64,000 nucleotides of DNA from Aspidapion aeneum (GCA_963576565.1 OY755038.1:180395452-180459451), one strand, 5' to 3'; shown: positions 32,927-45,062, counted from the stretch's first letter. Notes: generated by a model from the sequence alone, not told the origin. Numbers and translations are program-made.

Positions 32927-32943
32927 TGGTCCTTCGAGCCGGA
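32927..32943 (+). promoter_or_regulatory. BEL-3 primer-binding site, tRNA-Tyr
   Basis: TGGTCCTTCGAGCCGGA lies six bases after the LTR. It is the complement of a tRNA 3' end with the acceptor strand TCGAAGG, the discriminator A and CCA. This corresponds to tRNA-Tyr, whose 5' end is CCTTCGA. The match is 17 bases as far as the general tRNA-Tyr sequence is known. Confidence 0.8.
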
Positions 32944-33418
32944 TTTTGATTTTTATTAATTTGAAATTAAAAAATCATCCTTTCTAAAGTGAAACGCAGG
33001 TAATATTGGTAATAACATGAGGACTGTTTTTTACAAGAATTTTTAAATCTTAAAATATAAAAATATAAATTTATTTACTGCTCGTGTAGTAGGTAACGCC
33101 ATATCAGTTTTTTTTATAAAATCCTTGGTCTCGACAGTAGGCTAACAAAAAAGGTTTATTCGGTTGTTTTGGATCACTGATCTGAGGTCACCTCGCTATA
33201 AAGATAAACGCATATATTTTCAGGAATTCTTTCAGTGGTATACTGAAAAAATGCCTACGTTTATATCGCTTCTATAAATATTTTTAAAAAATTATAAAAA
33301 TATTTTTAAATTATTTTCGCTTTTAAAATAGCTTTGATTTACAGTTTAATTTTAATAAACGCTTTTTATAAACGCTTTTGATATTCGCTTTTAATATACG
33401 CTTTTATTATAATACAAA

Positions 33419-35044
33419 ATGGCAGCTGAGAAAATCAAGAAAATTAAAGTTTTTCGAGATATGGAGGAATCCAATGTTAATGAAATTTTAGCAGTAGCCC
33501 TAGAAGCTAAAACTGACGCCACAAAACGCAATACTTTTAAAATTCGCTTTGAAGAACTTGAAGATATTCGCGCGGAGTTTTCAAAAAAGCATTCTACTTT
33601 GCTAAATGAAATTTTTGCTGATAAAAATGAAGTCGAATCAGCTAGGAAAAAACTTCACGATTTTCAGAAAAGTGTCACGCAAATTCAAGAAATTTTTAAT
33701 GATCTTTTTCAAACTTCTGCACAGGCTTCTAGTGGCAATCGCCGTCTTACCATGAATCCACATTCTCCGGGTGGTTCGCAACAAAATGACAATATGTCTT
33801 ATCATTTACCGAGGATCGATTTAATTAAATTTAATGGAGAATTGAATCAATTTCCAGCTTTTTATGATTTGTTTAAAAGCTTGATTCACGACAATCCAAA
33901 TATTCCAAATATGCAAAAATACTCTTTGCTTGTTACAAATTTGGAAGGTCCTCCAAAAGAATTGGTCACTCAATTACCCCTCTCAGACGCGAATTATCCT
34001 ATTGCTTTTGAACAATTAGTAAAACGCTATAAAAATGATCGCCTCTTAGCCCAAACATATTGGAATGCCATTGAAAACGCTCCAAAAGTTAATTCTGAAG
34101 ACCCTTTAGCTCTCAGAAATCTACTTGATATTTTTACAAAAAATCTCGAGGCTCTTAAAACAGTTGGTTTAGAACCTGATTTTTGGGATTTTATTTTAGC
34201 GCAAAAACTGCTTAAATCGGTTGACCATAATATTCAAACCCGCTTTGAAGTTTTTCACGGAAAAACTACGGAAATTCCTTCCTATAGGAGTATCTACAAT
34301 TTCTTTGATCAACATTGCAACGCTCTTTTTACTGTAAACGCTAGTTCCTCATTTAATATGGAAGTTTCTCTTAGAAATAAACCAGCAAAATCGCAAAATA
34401 ATAAATTTAAAACGCAATCCACGCATCAATATAACACGCGACAATCTCCACGTGCCTTTTTTGGCACAAATAATTCGCCGCAAAATCAAACCCCTCAAAA
34501 ATTAAAATGCCCTATTTGCTCAAGCGATCACGCTTTAAGTTTATGTCCAAATTACGTTTCTAAGTCTCCTCAAGAAAGATTTAATTTTCTGAAGGATAAA
34601 AAATGGTGCATAAATTGTACTTCTAATATGCATCGCACTTTCCAATGCAAAAGCACACATTCATGTCGATTTTGCCGGAAACGACATCACAGTTCTTGTC
34701 ACTTTAATACTCTCGATATAAACGCACCCACTGCCACTGAAACAATTTCAGGCGTCGCGACGTCCAGCAGCGAAGCGCGCATACAGCAACAACCAACGGT
34801 CGAAAATTTCCAAAATAACGGTGGTGCATGCTATTCGTCTTATATGAATAATTCCGCTGTACTTTTATCAACCGCGATTTTTGAAATCAAAGATGTTAGG
34901 GGAAATTTTCAGACTGTTAGGGGAGTTTTGGATACTGGGTCGCAGCTCTCATTTTTATCCTTGAAATGTGCAAATAAATTAGGGTTACCCCGCGTATACG
35001 TGACTACTGAAGTCCAGGGGATTGGTGACACACATTTACAGTAA
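33419..35044 (+). pseudogene. BEL-3 Gag and first part of protease
   Basis: 541 residues from the ATG at 33419. A charged, probably helical N-terminus (1-105) is followed by the DUF1759-type Gag domain at about 128-300 (LPRIDLIKFNGELNQFPAFY, LVKRYKNDRLLAQTYWNAI). Two knuckles lie near 364 (CPICSSDHALSLC) and 397 (CINCTSNMHRTFQC), then CRFCRKRHHSSC. The protease active site is VLDTGSQLSF with Asp near 505. A TAA at 35042-35044 truncates the protease. BEL-1 has TCA (Ser) here, so a single C-to-A change explains it. The Gag part is intact. Confidence 0.93.
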
Positions 35045-36157
35045 AAATTGGTTTCTGTAAATTTAATTATCAGGCCTTGTAATGACACGCAAACTTTATC
35101 GGTTAATACTATAATTTTGCCGCAAATATGCTCTTCAGTTCCTAGCAGTGAGATTAAAATAAATGACTGGAAAATAGTTAAAAATTTGAATCTCGCGGAC
35201 CCGAACTTTTATAGACCGGGAGCTATTGACATTTTAATCGGAGCTGATTTGTTTCCTTATATAATTCAAGATGGACGAATTTTTGGAAATAATCAGGAAC
35301 CGATTGCGCTAAATACCATTTTTGGATATATTTTAATGGGAAAAGTTAATTCTCTCGCTACGCAGCAAATTTCACAATCATTTTTTTGTCAAATTTCAAA
35401 TAAAATGCTAAATGATTCGCTTATAAAATTTTGGGAAATAGAAAATATCCCTGAAACGAAACGTATTCTTTCACCTCAAGATGATATGTGTGAAAAAATA
35501 TTTCAAAATACGGTATCTCGTAATGATGAAGGCTGCTATACTGTAACTCTTCCTTTTCGCGATAATATTGAACCGATTTTTCCAAATAGTCGTGATCTTG
35601 CGCTAAAGAGGTTTCTCTCGCTAGAAAGAAGGTTAATAAAAATGCCGGAAACTTATAAAAAATATTCCGATTTTATGGAAGACTATTTAACACTTGATCA
35701 CATGGAATTAATCGAAAACCGGGAAGTTACAGAAAAAAGTTATTACATTCCTCATCATCATATTGAACGCCCTGAAAGCTTATCAACTAAGCTTCGAGTC
35801 GTTTTTAATGCGAGTACAGTTATGCAATCAAATAACCAAAACCTCTCCTTAAATGATACTCTTTACGCTGGTCCTAAATTGCAAAAGGACATTTGCAGCA
35901 TTTTACTTAATTTTCGATTACACGAAGTAGCTCTTTGTTGCGACATTTCTAAAATGTTTCGTGGAATCTTAATTGCACCTCAGCACCAGGATTATCAAAG
36001 AATCCTGTGGCGTTCTAATAACTCTGAACCTATTCGCGATTATCGTTTAAAAACTGTGACATACGGTACTACCCCCGCTCCTTATTTAGCTCTTAGAGTT
36101 TACAGCAATTGGCTGAAGATGAAAAACAAAATTTTCCTCGCGCTTCTCAAGTCTTAA
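35045..36157 (+). pseudogene. BEL-3 protease end and reverse transcriptase N-terminus
   Basis: The same frame resumes after the TAA. It gives the C-terminal half of the protease (LADPNFYRPGAIDILIGADL, IFGYILMGKV), a linker (FWEIENIPETKRILSP), and the RT N-terminal half: HHIERPESLSTKLRVVFNAS, catalytic Asp in ALCCDISKMFRGILIA, and RLKTVTYGTTPAPYLALRV. Loss of one T near 36098 (GTTTACAGC, where BEL-1 has a sequence coding VLQQ) shifts the frame, which ends in an unrelated tail at 36157. Confidence 0.92.
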
Positions 36158-38013
36158 TGTCTGACAATTTTGTCGATGACTTTGTAACTGGCGCTAGCTC
36201 CGTACAAGAAGCTATTTCGCTTCAAAAAGAGCTATCTTGTTTGCTTAACTCTGGAGGCTTTAAGCTTCATAAATGGGCTAGTAATAACAAAAAAGTTTTA
36301 GAAAACTTGTCTGAACCCGATATAAACCCAACCGCGCTTTCTTTAGATACGGACGAGACCACTAAAATTTTAGGTCTTAGATGGCAGCCTTGTTCTGATT
36401 ATTTTTCTTACTCGGTAGAACCCTTGAGTCGCGAATGTACCAAACGCAATATACTTTCTGAAATTTTTAAAATATATGACCCTTTAGGTTGGCTCGCGCC
36501 AGTAACCATTTTAATAAAATGTATAATTCAAGAATTTTGGAAACTTAAATTAGACTGGGATTCCGAAGCACCTGTTGAAATTATTCGACTTTGGGAACGT
36601 TATAAATCGGAACTACCCTTACTCAAAGATTTTCGCTTGCCTAGATTTATAAATAGTTTTTCTGGTAATGCACGCATTGAAATAATCGCATTTTCGGACG
36701 CTAGTAATAAAGCTTATGCCGGAATAGTATATTTACGCGTTATTTACAAAAATGAAATATCAGTTTACCTTTTATGCTCTAAAACTAGAGTTGCTCCTCT
36801 CAAATTTACAAGTATTGCAAGACTTGAATTAGCCGCTTGTAATCTTGTGGCTGATTTAGTTCACTTTGTTTTAACCACTTTTGAGTCCCGCTTGAAACTA
36901 CATCAAGTTTTTGCTTTTAGTGACTCACAAGTAGCACTTTCTTGGATAAGAGCGCACCCTTCTAGGTGGAAAACGTTCGTTCAAAATCGTGTTACACAAA
37001 TTCAAGATAAAGTACCACCCAAAAATTGGTCATACATCTCAACGTCACAAAACCCCGCAGATGTTGCTTCAAGAGGAGTTTATCCCAGTGAATTAATTAA
37101 TCACAAATTATTTTTTAACGGCCCTGATTTTTTGAGAAAATCTTATGAATACTGGCCTAAAGACTGTGAACAAAATGACTCTCCTGAAACTCTTTTAGAG
37201 GAGAAATCATTGCCTAATTTAACTTTAATTGCAACGCAAAATACAGCTCCTAATTTTTTGGACACGCTTTTAATGGAAAACTCTAATTTTTCTAAAATGT
37301 GTAGAGTTTTAGCCTATGTTTTACGCTTTTTAAATAATAAATTTTTCTTAAAACCGCCTAATTTAAAAATTAATGAAGATTTTCTGACATTTGTTGAAAT
37401 AACAAACGCAATTCATTTACTCATAAAAAATGAACAGTCAATTTATTTCTCAGAAGAAATTCACGCTTTAAAAAACAACTTAAAACTAAATAAATCAATG
37501 CAAAAATTAAATTTATTTTTAGATCCTCACGATTTAATCAGAGTAGGGGGCAGATTGCATCACTCCTCTCTGCAATATGACAAGAAACATCAAATTTTAT
37601 TACCACGCAAGAGTAAACTCACCCTCATGATTATCGAACATTTCCACATAAAATATCTTCATGCAGGAGTGAGGACGGTACATTTTTTGCTTAGTCAATT
37701 GTACTGGATCATTGTCGCAAAACGCGAAATTGCACATGTTTTATCAATATGTATAATATGTTTTAAATGCAATCCTAAGTCGGTTCAGCCTATGATGGGT
37801 TCATTACCGTTTCCCCGCGTATCTCAGTTGAGAGCATTTTTGCACACCGGTGTTGACTACGGAGGTCCAATAAATATAGTCATGAGTCGACATCGTGGAA
37901 ATCGTACTACGAAGGCTTACATATGTCTGTTTGTTTGCCTAAGTACTAAGTGCATTCATATAGAAATAGCAAGCGATTTGACCGCTGATTGTTTTATTGC
38001 TGCGCTTCGCTGA
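36109..38013 (+). pseudogene. BEL-3 RT C-terminus, RNase H, integrase N-terminus
   Basis: The shifted frame picks up at AEDEKQNFPRASQVL, followed by the catalytic box NFVDDFVTGASS. It continues with KILGLRWQPCSDYFSYSVEP, the Pao-type RNase H region (IIAFSDASNKAYAGIVYLRV, FAFSDSQVALSW, NPADVASRG) and, after a linker, the zinc-binding domain (HFHIKYLHAGVRTVHFLLSQ to CIICFKC) and the first integrase Asp (HTGVDYGGP). It ends at a TGA at 38011-38013, where the related BEL-1 has Arg (RRFVARRNY), consistent with a CGA to TGA transition. All domains up to that point look intact. Confidence 0.93.
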
Positions 38014-38718
38014 TTTGTTGCGCGCCGAAACTACGTATCCGATTTGTATAGTGATAATGCAACTAACGTTTTCTCAGCTAACCGCAAGCTTTTACAGCTT
38101 GATTCTACGCGTCCCATTAAATGGCATTTTATCCCGAGTAATAGTCCAAATTTTGGAGGACTTTGGGAGTCAGGAATCAAGTCAGTTAAAAAACACTTGA
38201 TCCGCTTAATAGGACATCAAATATTAACTTTCGAAGAACTATACACTGTAACTTGTCAAATCGAAGCTATTTTAAACTCGCGTCCTCTCACTGAAATTTC
38301 TAGCGATACAAATGATATTTCCGCGCTGACCCCAGGTCACTTTTTATCTCTGGAACCGCTAAGTGCCGTTCCTGACGCAAACTTTATTGATATTAAAATA
38401 AATCGTCTCACGCGTTGGCAGCTCCTCCAACGAATCCACCAAGATTTTTGGAGACGCTGGCAACAAGAGTATCTCCATACTCTACAACAAAGGAGTAAGT
38501 GGTTGGAACCCACTTCAACTCCTGAAGTTGGACGCTTAGTTATAATTAAAAACGATTTATTACCGCCCCTTCAGTGGCAACTCGGCAGAGTGGTTGAAAT
38601 TTTTCCCGGTAAGGATGGGATAAATCGAGTAGCCTCTGTCAAAACCAAGGATAGTTTGTTAAAGAGACCAATCTCTAAACTGTGTCCTTTACCTATTGGC
38701 CCCTTGGAAAATGCATAG
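38014..38718 (+). pseudogene. BEL-3 integrase C-terminal part
   Basis: The same frame continues after the TGA. The second catalytic Asp is in LYSDNATNVFS, the Glu in GGLWESGIKSVKKHL. The C-terminal domain (WQLGRVVEIFPGKDGINRVA) ends in CPLPIGPLENA with TAG at 38716-38718. Catalytic residues are present, in contrast to BEL-1. Confidence 0.92.
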
Positions 38719-38736
38719 CATTTTCGGCCGCCAGTA
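38704..38736 (+). promoter_or_regulatory. Conserved palindromic segment before the 3' LTR
   Basis: AAAATGCATAGCATTTTCGG lies between the end of the integrase frame and the LTR, overlapping the stop codon. BEL-1 has the same string at the equivalent place (12301-12325 on the plus strand, complement). AAAATGC and GCATTTT pair. No long purine run lies directly before the LTR. Confidence 0.6.
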
Positions 38737-39550
38737 TGTTTCGGTTTCGCAAAAAACCTTTTTTTCTTTTAATCTAATTTTTATTATTTTTTCAGAACAT
38801 TTTATTTTTATTTTTAAAACTCATATTTTGGGTTACAATTGGGTATAATTGGGTTGTAGTTTTACTCAATAGGTTAAGTTAAATTTAAAACTTACAAACT
38901 AGCTATAAACTATCAATTTGGCATAGTTTAATATTTAAATTCCAAACGCATTTAATAATATATTTCTAATTTTAATTCAATCCTCATATTACTACCGCCC
39001 TCTGCATATTTTAATTTAAATCGCGTTTTTATTCTTTTTAATAAAATTAGAATTCTAAATTCTTTTTATTAGAAGTGATGCGATTTTCCTGTAGAGGGCG
39101 AAGAAACACGCCGCAAAAAACAAGACAGAACCTAAATGTCGGTCGACATTCAGACACGCTCTCGATCGGAATATTTTGAACGATCAACGCTTTTATAACA
39201 AATGGTGAACTCTAAAAACCATTAAATTCCTCGAAAACTCCAAACATTTAAACTCCGGGAGTGCTGGACCGCTATAGAAGACTTCTGGCGAATCTGGTGC
39301 ACCAGTTGGAAGAGATCAAGACATCACCGGTAAGTCCCTCTCCTATAAGATCGCATCATTAATATTTTTCTATTATTTCGCTCCTAAATAGTCAACATAT
39401 ACCAATATTATTTTTATGTCTCAATTAAATTTCACTTCAGAAAGGTACGATTTCGCGTGCGTTCATATACCCTTCAAATGAAAGCGGAGGACTTGTATAA
39501 ATACAGTCCACTAGGGAAACCACAATTTTTTGAGCTATCGGAGTGAGACA
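38737..39550 (+). repeat. BEL-3 3' LTR
   Basis: 814 bp, equal in length to the 5' LTR. About five differences were seen, for example TCGAAAACTCC for TCTAAAACTCC and CTAGGGAAAC for CTAGGTAAAC. Confidence 0.97.
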
Positions 39551-39654
39551 TATATATATATATATATTTTTTTTTTCTTTATCAGAAATCAGTAGGTTCC
39601 ATTGTTTTATATCTACTTTGCTATTTTGACTTGTGTACTTTATCAATAAATAAA

Positions 39655-40510
39655 CTAAACTAATCTAAACTCAGGCCGTCGCACTTCACGTCCTCCTTCA
39701 CTCTCATCTTTGCCAGGTGTCCTTTTAGGAGGCAGTGTCCGGTTAGGATTCCCACTATGGCTTCTACCTCTGTTCGTGTTCTACGGAGCAGCCAGTCCCT
39801 AGGGGACTTGCTGTATCCTGTCACATACTCCTTCGCTTGTCTGGCGTTTCTTGTGTTCGTCCATTCTTTTTGTATCTCTTTCTGGGTCCACTCTGTTAGG
39901 GCCGACTTCATTTGCCCTCTTGTGAGCCCCAGGAAAGGCTCAGGCCCGACGCATTTCTGCCGAGATCCTCGCCTGGCAACTTCATCCGCTTTCTCGTCTC
40001 CTGGGACTCCCATGTGGCCTGAGACCCATAAGAGCTCCACCTCTCTTACGCCGGCCAACTCCTAAAGTGCATCCGCACACTCCTGCATGAAACCCGCGGA
40101 CATGGTTGGTTTGCACATTGCTTTCAGCGCAGCTTGACTGTCAGTGAACAGATGCAGAGGCGTTTTCCTGTTTGGTTCCTATAATTTCTTCCTCTTACGT
40201 TACCGTCAGTATAGCGTAAACCTCTGCCTGGAAGACTGTTGCATTGGATCCCAGCGAGAAGCTTTTTCCAATACCCTTGCTTTCCACGTACACTCCTGCA
40301 CTGGTCGAATTCCGGTCTGTCAGCCTCGATCCTCCTGCATCCCTTGGCGGTATGGTTACACGATATCTCTTTTTTCCCTTAACCGCTTTCATTGAACAAG
40401 CTTTTAAAACCAATTGAAAGATGTTAAAATATTGGAACGACGGAGGACTATGGTTCCGCTGTGTTTTCTGTGGAGCATGGAGCCATCCAAAATACGCGGG
40501 CACACGCTAG
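39655..40510 (-). pseudogene. RNase H domain remnant of an I/R1/Jockey-type LINE
   Basis: On the minus strand, 40195-40503 gives the first half of an RNase H (GGSRLTDRNSTSAGVYVESK, then ATVFQAEVYAI with the catalytic Glu). The next part, LHLFTDSQAALKA, carries the central Asp at about 40150. 39660-40058 gives ELLWVSGHMGVPGDEKADEV with the final His and Asp. The pieces are in different frames and separated by a frameshift near 40190 and a stop near 40063. Reverse transcriptase upstream is missing, and the C-terminal cysteine motif expected in such LINEs is cut off near 39655. It is a truncated, dead fragment. Confidence 0.85.
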
Positions 40511-43500
40511 TGAATTACTGCTTATAAAATAAATTTTACTTGATATATAAAATTTACTTGATACTAGCTTTTATAAATAAAAAATAATATTACAAAGTTT
40601 TTTCATTCTTTTATATGATGTATATCGCACACCATTACCTACTGTATGCGCATCATTACGCAACTGCGTAAGCAATCGGGCGCAAAAGCATTTTTTGTTG
40701 TTTTTGATTTACCTAAACTTTTTAAGTTATAATTTGTTTCAATTATTGTTTTACGGGTATAAAGCAGTAGTTCCTAACAGCAGTCAATTTTTGCCAACTG
40801 GAAACAATCATCATTGTGTGAAAATGCAAAAAAAATAAATTTAACCTAAACACAAAACTAAAATTTGAGCCCCACTTATTGGCATTGTTTTTTGAGAACA
40901 ACAAAAAGAAAAAAGAATAAGTTCATACCAAACGGCCAATACACATATTTTTGAACCCTTGTTTTATATTATTGGTTGAAAAAGAAGCGTTTTAATTAAA
41001 AAAAGGACTTTATATTAACAGCCTGAGGAGCCACTTCTATCCCAAAAATTGCCTATTTTGCACTTTACAAAGACGAGACTTTATGCCGCTCATTTAAGGC
41101 ATCCCTAGTGGCTGTATGAAATATGTCCTCGTTTGTACGTGTCCCACCGTTTGGGACCCGGTAAAAAATTTCGTGTCAGCTGGCAAGGTCAACAAGACTA
41201 AAGGGACTTACACGGTCTAGATAACTACGGTTGAAGCTTAGAAAAAGGACGGAATAAAGAACAATATACGTCCGATTGATCAGTATTTATTTGTTAACTA
41301 CTGAGTATAATTGTTAGTAAAAAATAAATGCTTAGGTATGAAATCTGCACATTATATTAGCAGTATTTAGGCATCTTATTCATATACGGTGCCACTGTTA
41401 TTGATTTAGGTTATGTGATAGAGAATTCACATTAAAAAATTTAAAATTATATGTTGGTAGTAAATATTTTGTAAAGGGTCTTGACATGGGGCAATAAACT
41501 TGCTGTTGCATGCAATATTAGGGTCACTAATTTTGAATGCAAATGCAAGTTTGTTATTCCATACCAGGTCAAGCGGCCTTTATGCCTGTATTACTCTCTC
41601 GTTTTACTGTTCTCGCTGGATCTCTGGTGGCTCAGGTACCTCGGCCGAGTGCTGTTCTTAGGTGCTATGCCGGCATATAATAATTTTATGCACTGTAGAG
41701 GTTACCTTAGTCCCTAGGTTCAGGGACTAATGTAAACCCTTTAATCCCTTACTATGAAAGTTTGTCAATCACTATGATCACATTTTATGTAGAGTATCGT
41801 TAAAGCTGGCTTCAGAGTATTGTAAAGTCAGCAGTATGAGGTTAGAAGTAAGACGTAACGAAAACACGCTGTGGTTCACATCACAAAGTAAGAAGTATGC
41901 GGTAAAAAGTAAGACGCAATAAATTGTTTATTTTCATTTATTGCGGCTTACGGAATCGGCTATACTCGGAGGCAGTCGTGCACGTCTGTCAAACAGAGCC
42001 GTGTAAAAACCCCCAAATTTGTATTCCCGAATCAACCAAAATGTATTTTGTGGTGCTTTTGACTTTGAAGTTATGTAAAAGTGATTTTTTAAAATATTTT
42101 TTGAAATATATACTTATTTTAAACTAAAATGAGTTATGGACATGATACAACATCATTTTTTAGAGCCAAACAGAAAGAAAATAACCGGCTCTGGAATAGC
42201 AATCACTAACATTTTAATGACATTTGACACTCAACATAACAACAGAAAAAATATTTTGGTTGATTGCCCAACTTCATACATTTATTAACTATGAACCACC
42301 ATTTTCCTTAATCCTCTTAATCTGAATCGAGTTTAAATGCAATTAGTACGGGGTGTTGTGGTGTTTTTTAAAGCGTTCCATTATTTTTTTTAAATTATTT
42401 TTTCTATACTAAAGTACATAAAATAGTATATAAACCCCGTGACTAAAGTTCGTTCACTCTACAAACGTTTCGCCTCGGGATTAAAATTATCACCTTAGTC
42501 CGTAGATTTATAATGTACTATTAAAACTTATATTGTAAAAGCGGAGATCTGATATAATAGCTGTCTGAAGCGTGAAACTGAAAGACGGCCCTGCATCATA
42601 TGCATTAAATCCAGAAATTATAGAACAACTAGAGATTGGATTTCACAACCAACCAAAATTAAAAGAGTGAGACCACCATGCGTTTGAGACTACCATTGAA
42701 AAATGTTTTGTCGCGGTCTTTTCAAGATGACAGAGACTGTCAGTTTTTGTTTTTTTGGTTGTTTTTGTTGGAAACGAAAGCAAATTACGAACTTTCTTGA
42801 TTCTAATAGAAAAAGTAACGTTTTAAGAATCGAAAAAGTTTTCAAAAGTTAGATTTTATCCCAAATTAAAAAAAAAAAAACTGGCAAAAACACAAACAAA
42901 CAAAAACAGCTTTGACAAGAACCTGAAATTTATAAACCAGAGAACAAAATGTTAATGGTTAAAAAGAGCGGGACAGCGGCCATTTTGGATTGGCCAAATC
43001 CAATCCGTTAATATTTAATTATCCGTGATTATATGCCACGTATTCGATGGCATTATTTTTAAAATTTTGACTTTTATTCTAAAAATAATATTTAAATTTT
43101 ATTTAAAACAAAACATATTTTGTGATTTTATTATTTTGAATAGTAAGGATACTTCACTTTTTATTGCGCTACTTGTATTAAGTCCTTAACTAGTGCGGAA
43201 AAATAGCTTTCTGCGCACGAGTTAATTTTTTAAATAAGTGCGCGTGTATTTATTTTGTTTCATACAATTTGAATTCTGTTGGTTTACCCTTTTGTCATAG
43301 CGACCGTTGATAAAAGTATAACTGACCACATTTTTGTTTCACAATTGTGTTTTTTTCACTGGCTCGTTTTGGATTTGTTTTCGCGAATGTGTAGTATGTG
43401 TTTAAGTAGCCTTAGTAAGTAAGCTTGGGTGGACATTTATCTTTTTATCTTCTTTACTATACAAGCTTTTGTTAGTTACCTCAAAACATTTCTAGAACGA

Positions 43501-43939
43501 AATATAATTTTTATTTTTTTATTTGGTCGTTGCTTGAAACCATACTGTAGCTGTATAGCCTCATTTTAGCAAGTTATATCTAAAAGCATTATAGCCTAGT
43601 AAAAACGTTACTACAGGCATTGTCGTATCTTTCACAAGTTTTGAGAAAAAAACATAGTTTTTATACATTTTTAATAATTTAATTTTGTAGCTAGCTTAAA
43701 CAGCTACATACCACCAAAGTTACGATGCTGGTAATGCTCCAAAAGAAACGGACCGAAGAGGTTTATGAAAAGATATTGTATGTTATTTTTTGTTATGATG
43801 CACCATTTTGCTGCAAATTTATGTGTTTTAATTGCGTACATTTTTAGAAACAACCCCCTATAAAGTAATTAGTGGGAAATAATATCCATTAGAATGAAAG
43901 TCCATGTTTTTTGTTTGAATTATCTGAAGTCTTTTATGA
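40511..43939. other. 3.4 kb without a recognisable gene
   Basis: AT-rich sequence with short open frames only. No domain, tRNA, LTR or inverted-repeat structure could be supported. It may contain decayed repeats or host intergenic sequence. Confidence 0.5.
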
Positions 43940-44407
43940 AATAAATTGGTAAAAAAATTTTTTTAAGTCACAAGCTTTTATAAAATGCACTAAAAATTAA
44001 AAAATAATTTTCTAACATTCTAATATTATCATAATAATAAAAGCGATGGCCGACTGATGGAAATTTTGACGATGTTAGCACGATAAGATATCCGTATCAA
44101 TTAAATATCACTATTTGCAAGAATTAATCTAGCAGAAAAATGCAGAGGTACCAAACCCACCCAACCCGACTCTAGATACCCCAACATTTCTCTGACATAG
44201 GTATGGTAGGTAAACATATCTTTGATGACCTGCTATGTTGAATATTCTTTAAGTGTTTAGATCACAAATTTAGATTAACTTATGCTTTGATTTGCGGCCA
44301 TCGCTTTTATTATTATGATAATATTAGAATGTTAGAAAATTATTTTTTAATTTTTAGTGCATTTTATAAAAGCTTGTGACTTAAAACTTTTTTTTTCCAA
44401 TTTATTT
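43940..44407. mobile_element. Long-TIR palindromic element, copy D (core reversed)
   Basis: Arms of about 114 bp (43940-44053 and 44295-44407) match each other and those of copy C at 21070-21520. The core at 44054-44294 (starting ACTGATGGAAATTTTGACGA, ending ATGCTTTGATTTG) is the complement of the core of copy C. The right-hand flank (ATTTTCTACTTTTTAGTCTC and onwards) is the same in both copies. Confidence 0.88.
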
Positions 44408-44528
44408 TCTACTTTTTAGTCTCAGCTATCTACTCTATTAAATGAAAATATTTGTTCAAAAACAGAACAGAAGAGTTTATTCTAGATTATAATGAAATCG
44501 CTGATCGTGAGTTGTTTGAAAACTAATT

Positions 44529-45062
44529 TTTCTATTGGGGGTGGGGGTAGAGGTAGAAATATATTTTTTGTTTGGGCTGTATTGCCATCGGACCTTTATG
44601 CATATACCAAATTTTATAAGAGTCATTTGAAGTGAAGTGTGTCAAAAATGCATTTTTTATGAAAGGGGGTGGGCGGTAGGGTGGGAGGACAATTTTTCAT
44701 TATTGTTGTATTGTCATCGGACCATTATATGTATACAAAATCTCATCCAAATCGGATAATGGGAAGTGTGTCAAAAACGCATGTTTCTATAGATGGGGGT
44801 GGGGGTAGGAGTGGTAGGATTTTTTGTTCAATGTTGTATTGTCATCAGACCACTATATGTATAGCAAATTTCATCCACATTGGATAATGGGAAGGGTGTT
44901 AAAAACGCATTTTCTATGGAAGGGGGTGGGGGTAGGGGTGGGATATTTTTTTCTTAATGTTGTATTGTCATGGGACCACTATGTGTGTACCAAATTTCAT
45001 CCAAATCGGATAATGTTAAGTGTGTCAAAAACGCTTCACAAGATTTGATAGTTAGTTAGTTA
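44529..45062 (+). repeat. Four-unit minisatellite, period about 128 bp
   Basis: Each unit starts with a G-rich string (GGGGGTGGGGGTAG type), then TTGTATTGTCAT, a GGACCA-TATGTGTA string, CAAATTTCATCC and TGGATAATGGGAAG, ending GTCAAAAACGC. Units start near 44529, 44658, 44787 and 44914. The array ends with AACGCTTCACAAGATTTGAT and a (GTTA)n tail. The copy at 21640-21800 has only one unit. Confidence 0.85.

Larger units (their letters stand above)
32107..39550 (+). mobile_element. BEL-3: BEL/Pao LTR retrotransposon in the LINE tail
   Basis: A 7444-bp element has LTRs of equal length (814 bp) at 32107-32920 and 38737-39550, starting TGTTTCGG and ending GTGAGACA. TATAT flanks both sides (32102-32106 and 39551-39555), consistent with a 5-bp duplication, although the target is itself TA-rich. 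About five LTR differences were seen. Gene order is Gag, protease, RT, RNase H, integrase. It is closely related to BEL-1 by protein sequence and by shared sequence before the 3' LTR. Three lesions (TAA, 1-base deletion, TGA) disable it. Confidence 0.97.

Noticed and set aside
39551..39570. TATA-box cluster at the end of BEL-3
   Set aside because: It is a (TA)n microsatellite that includes the target-site duplication.
41481..41717. Possible small gene with a hydrophobic peptide
   Set aside because: A single short frame without recognisable domain, start context or neighbours.
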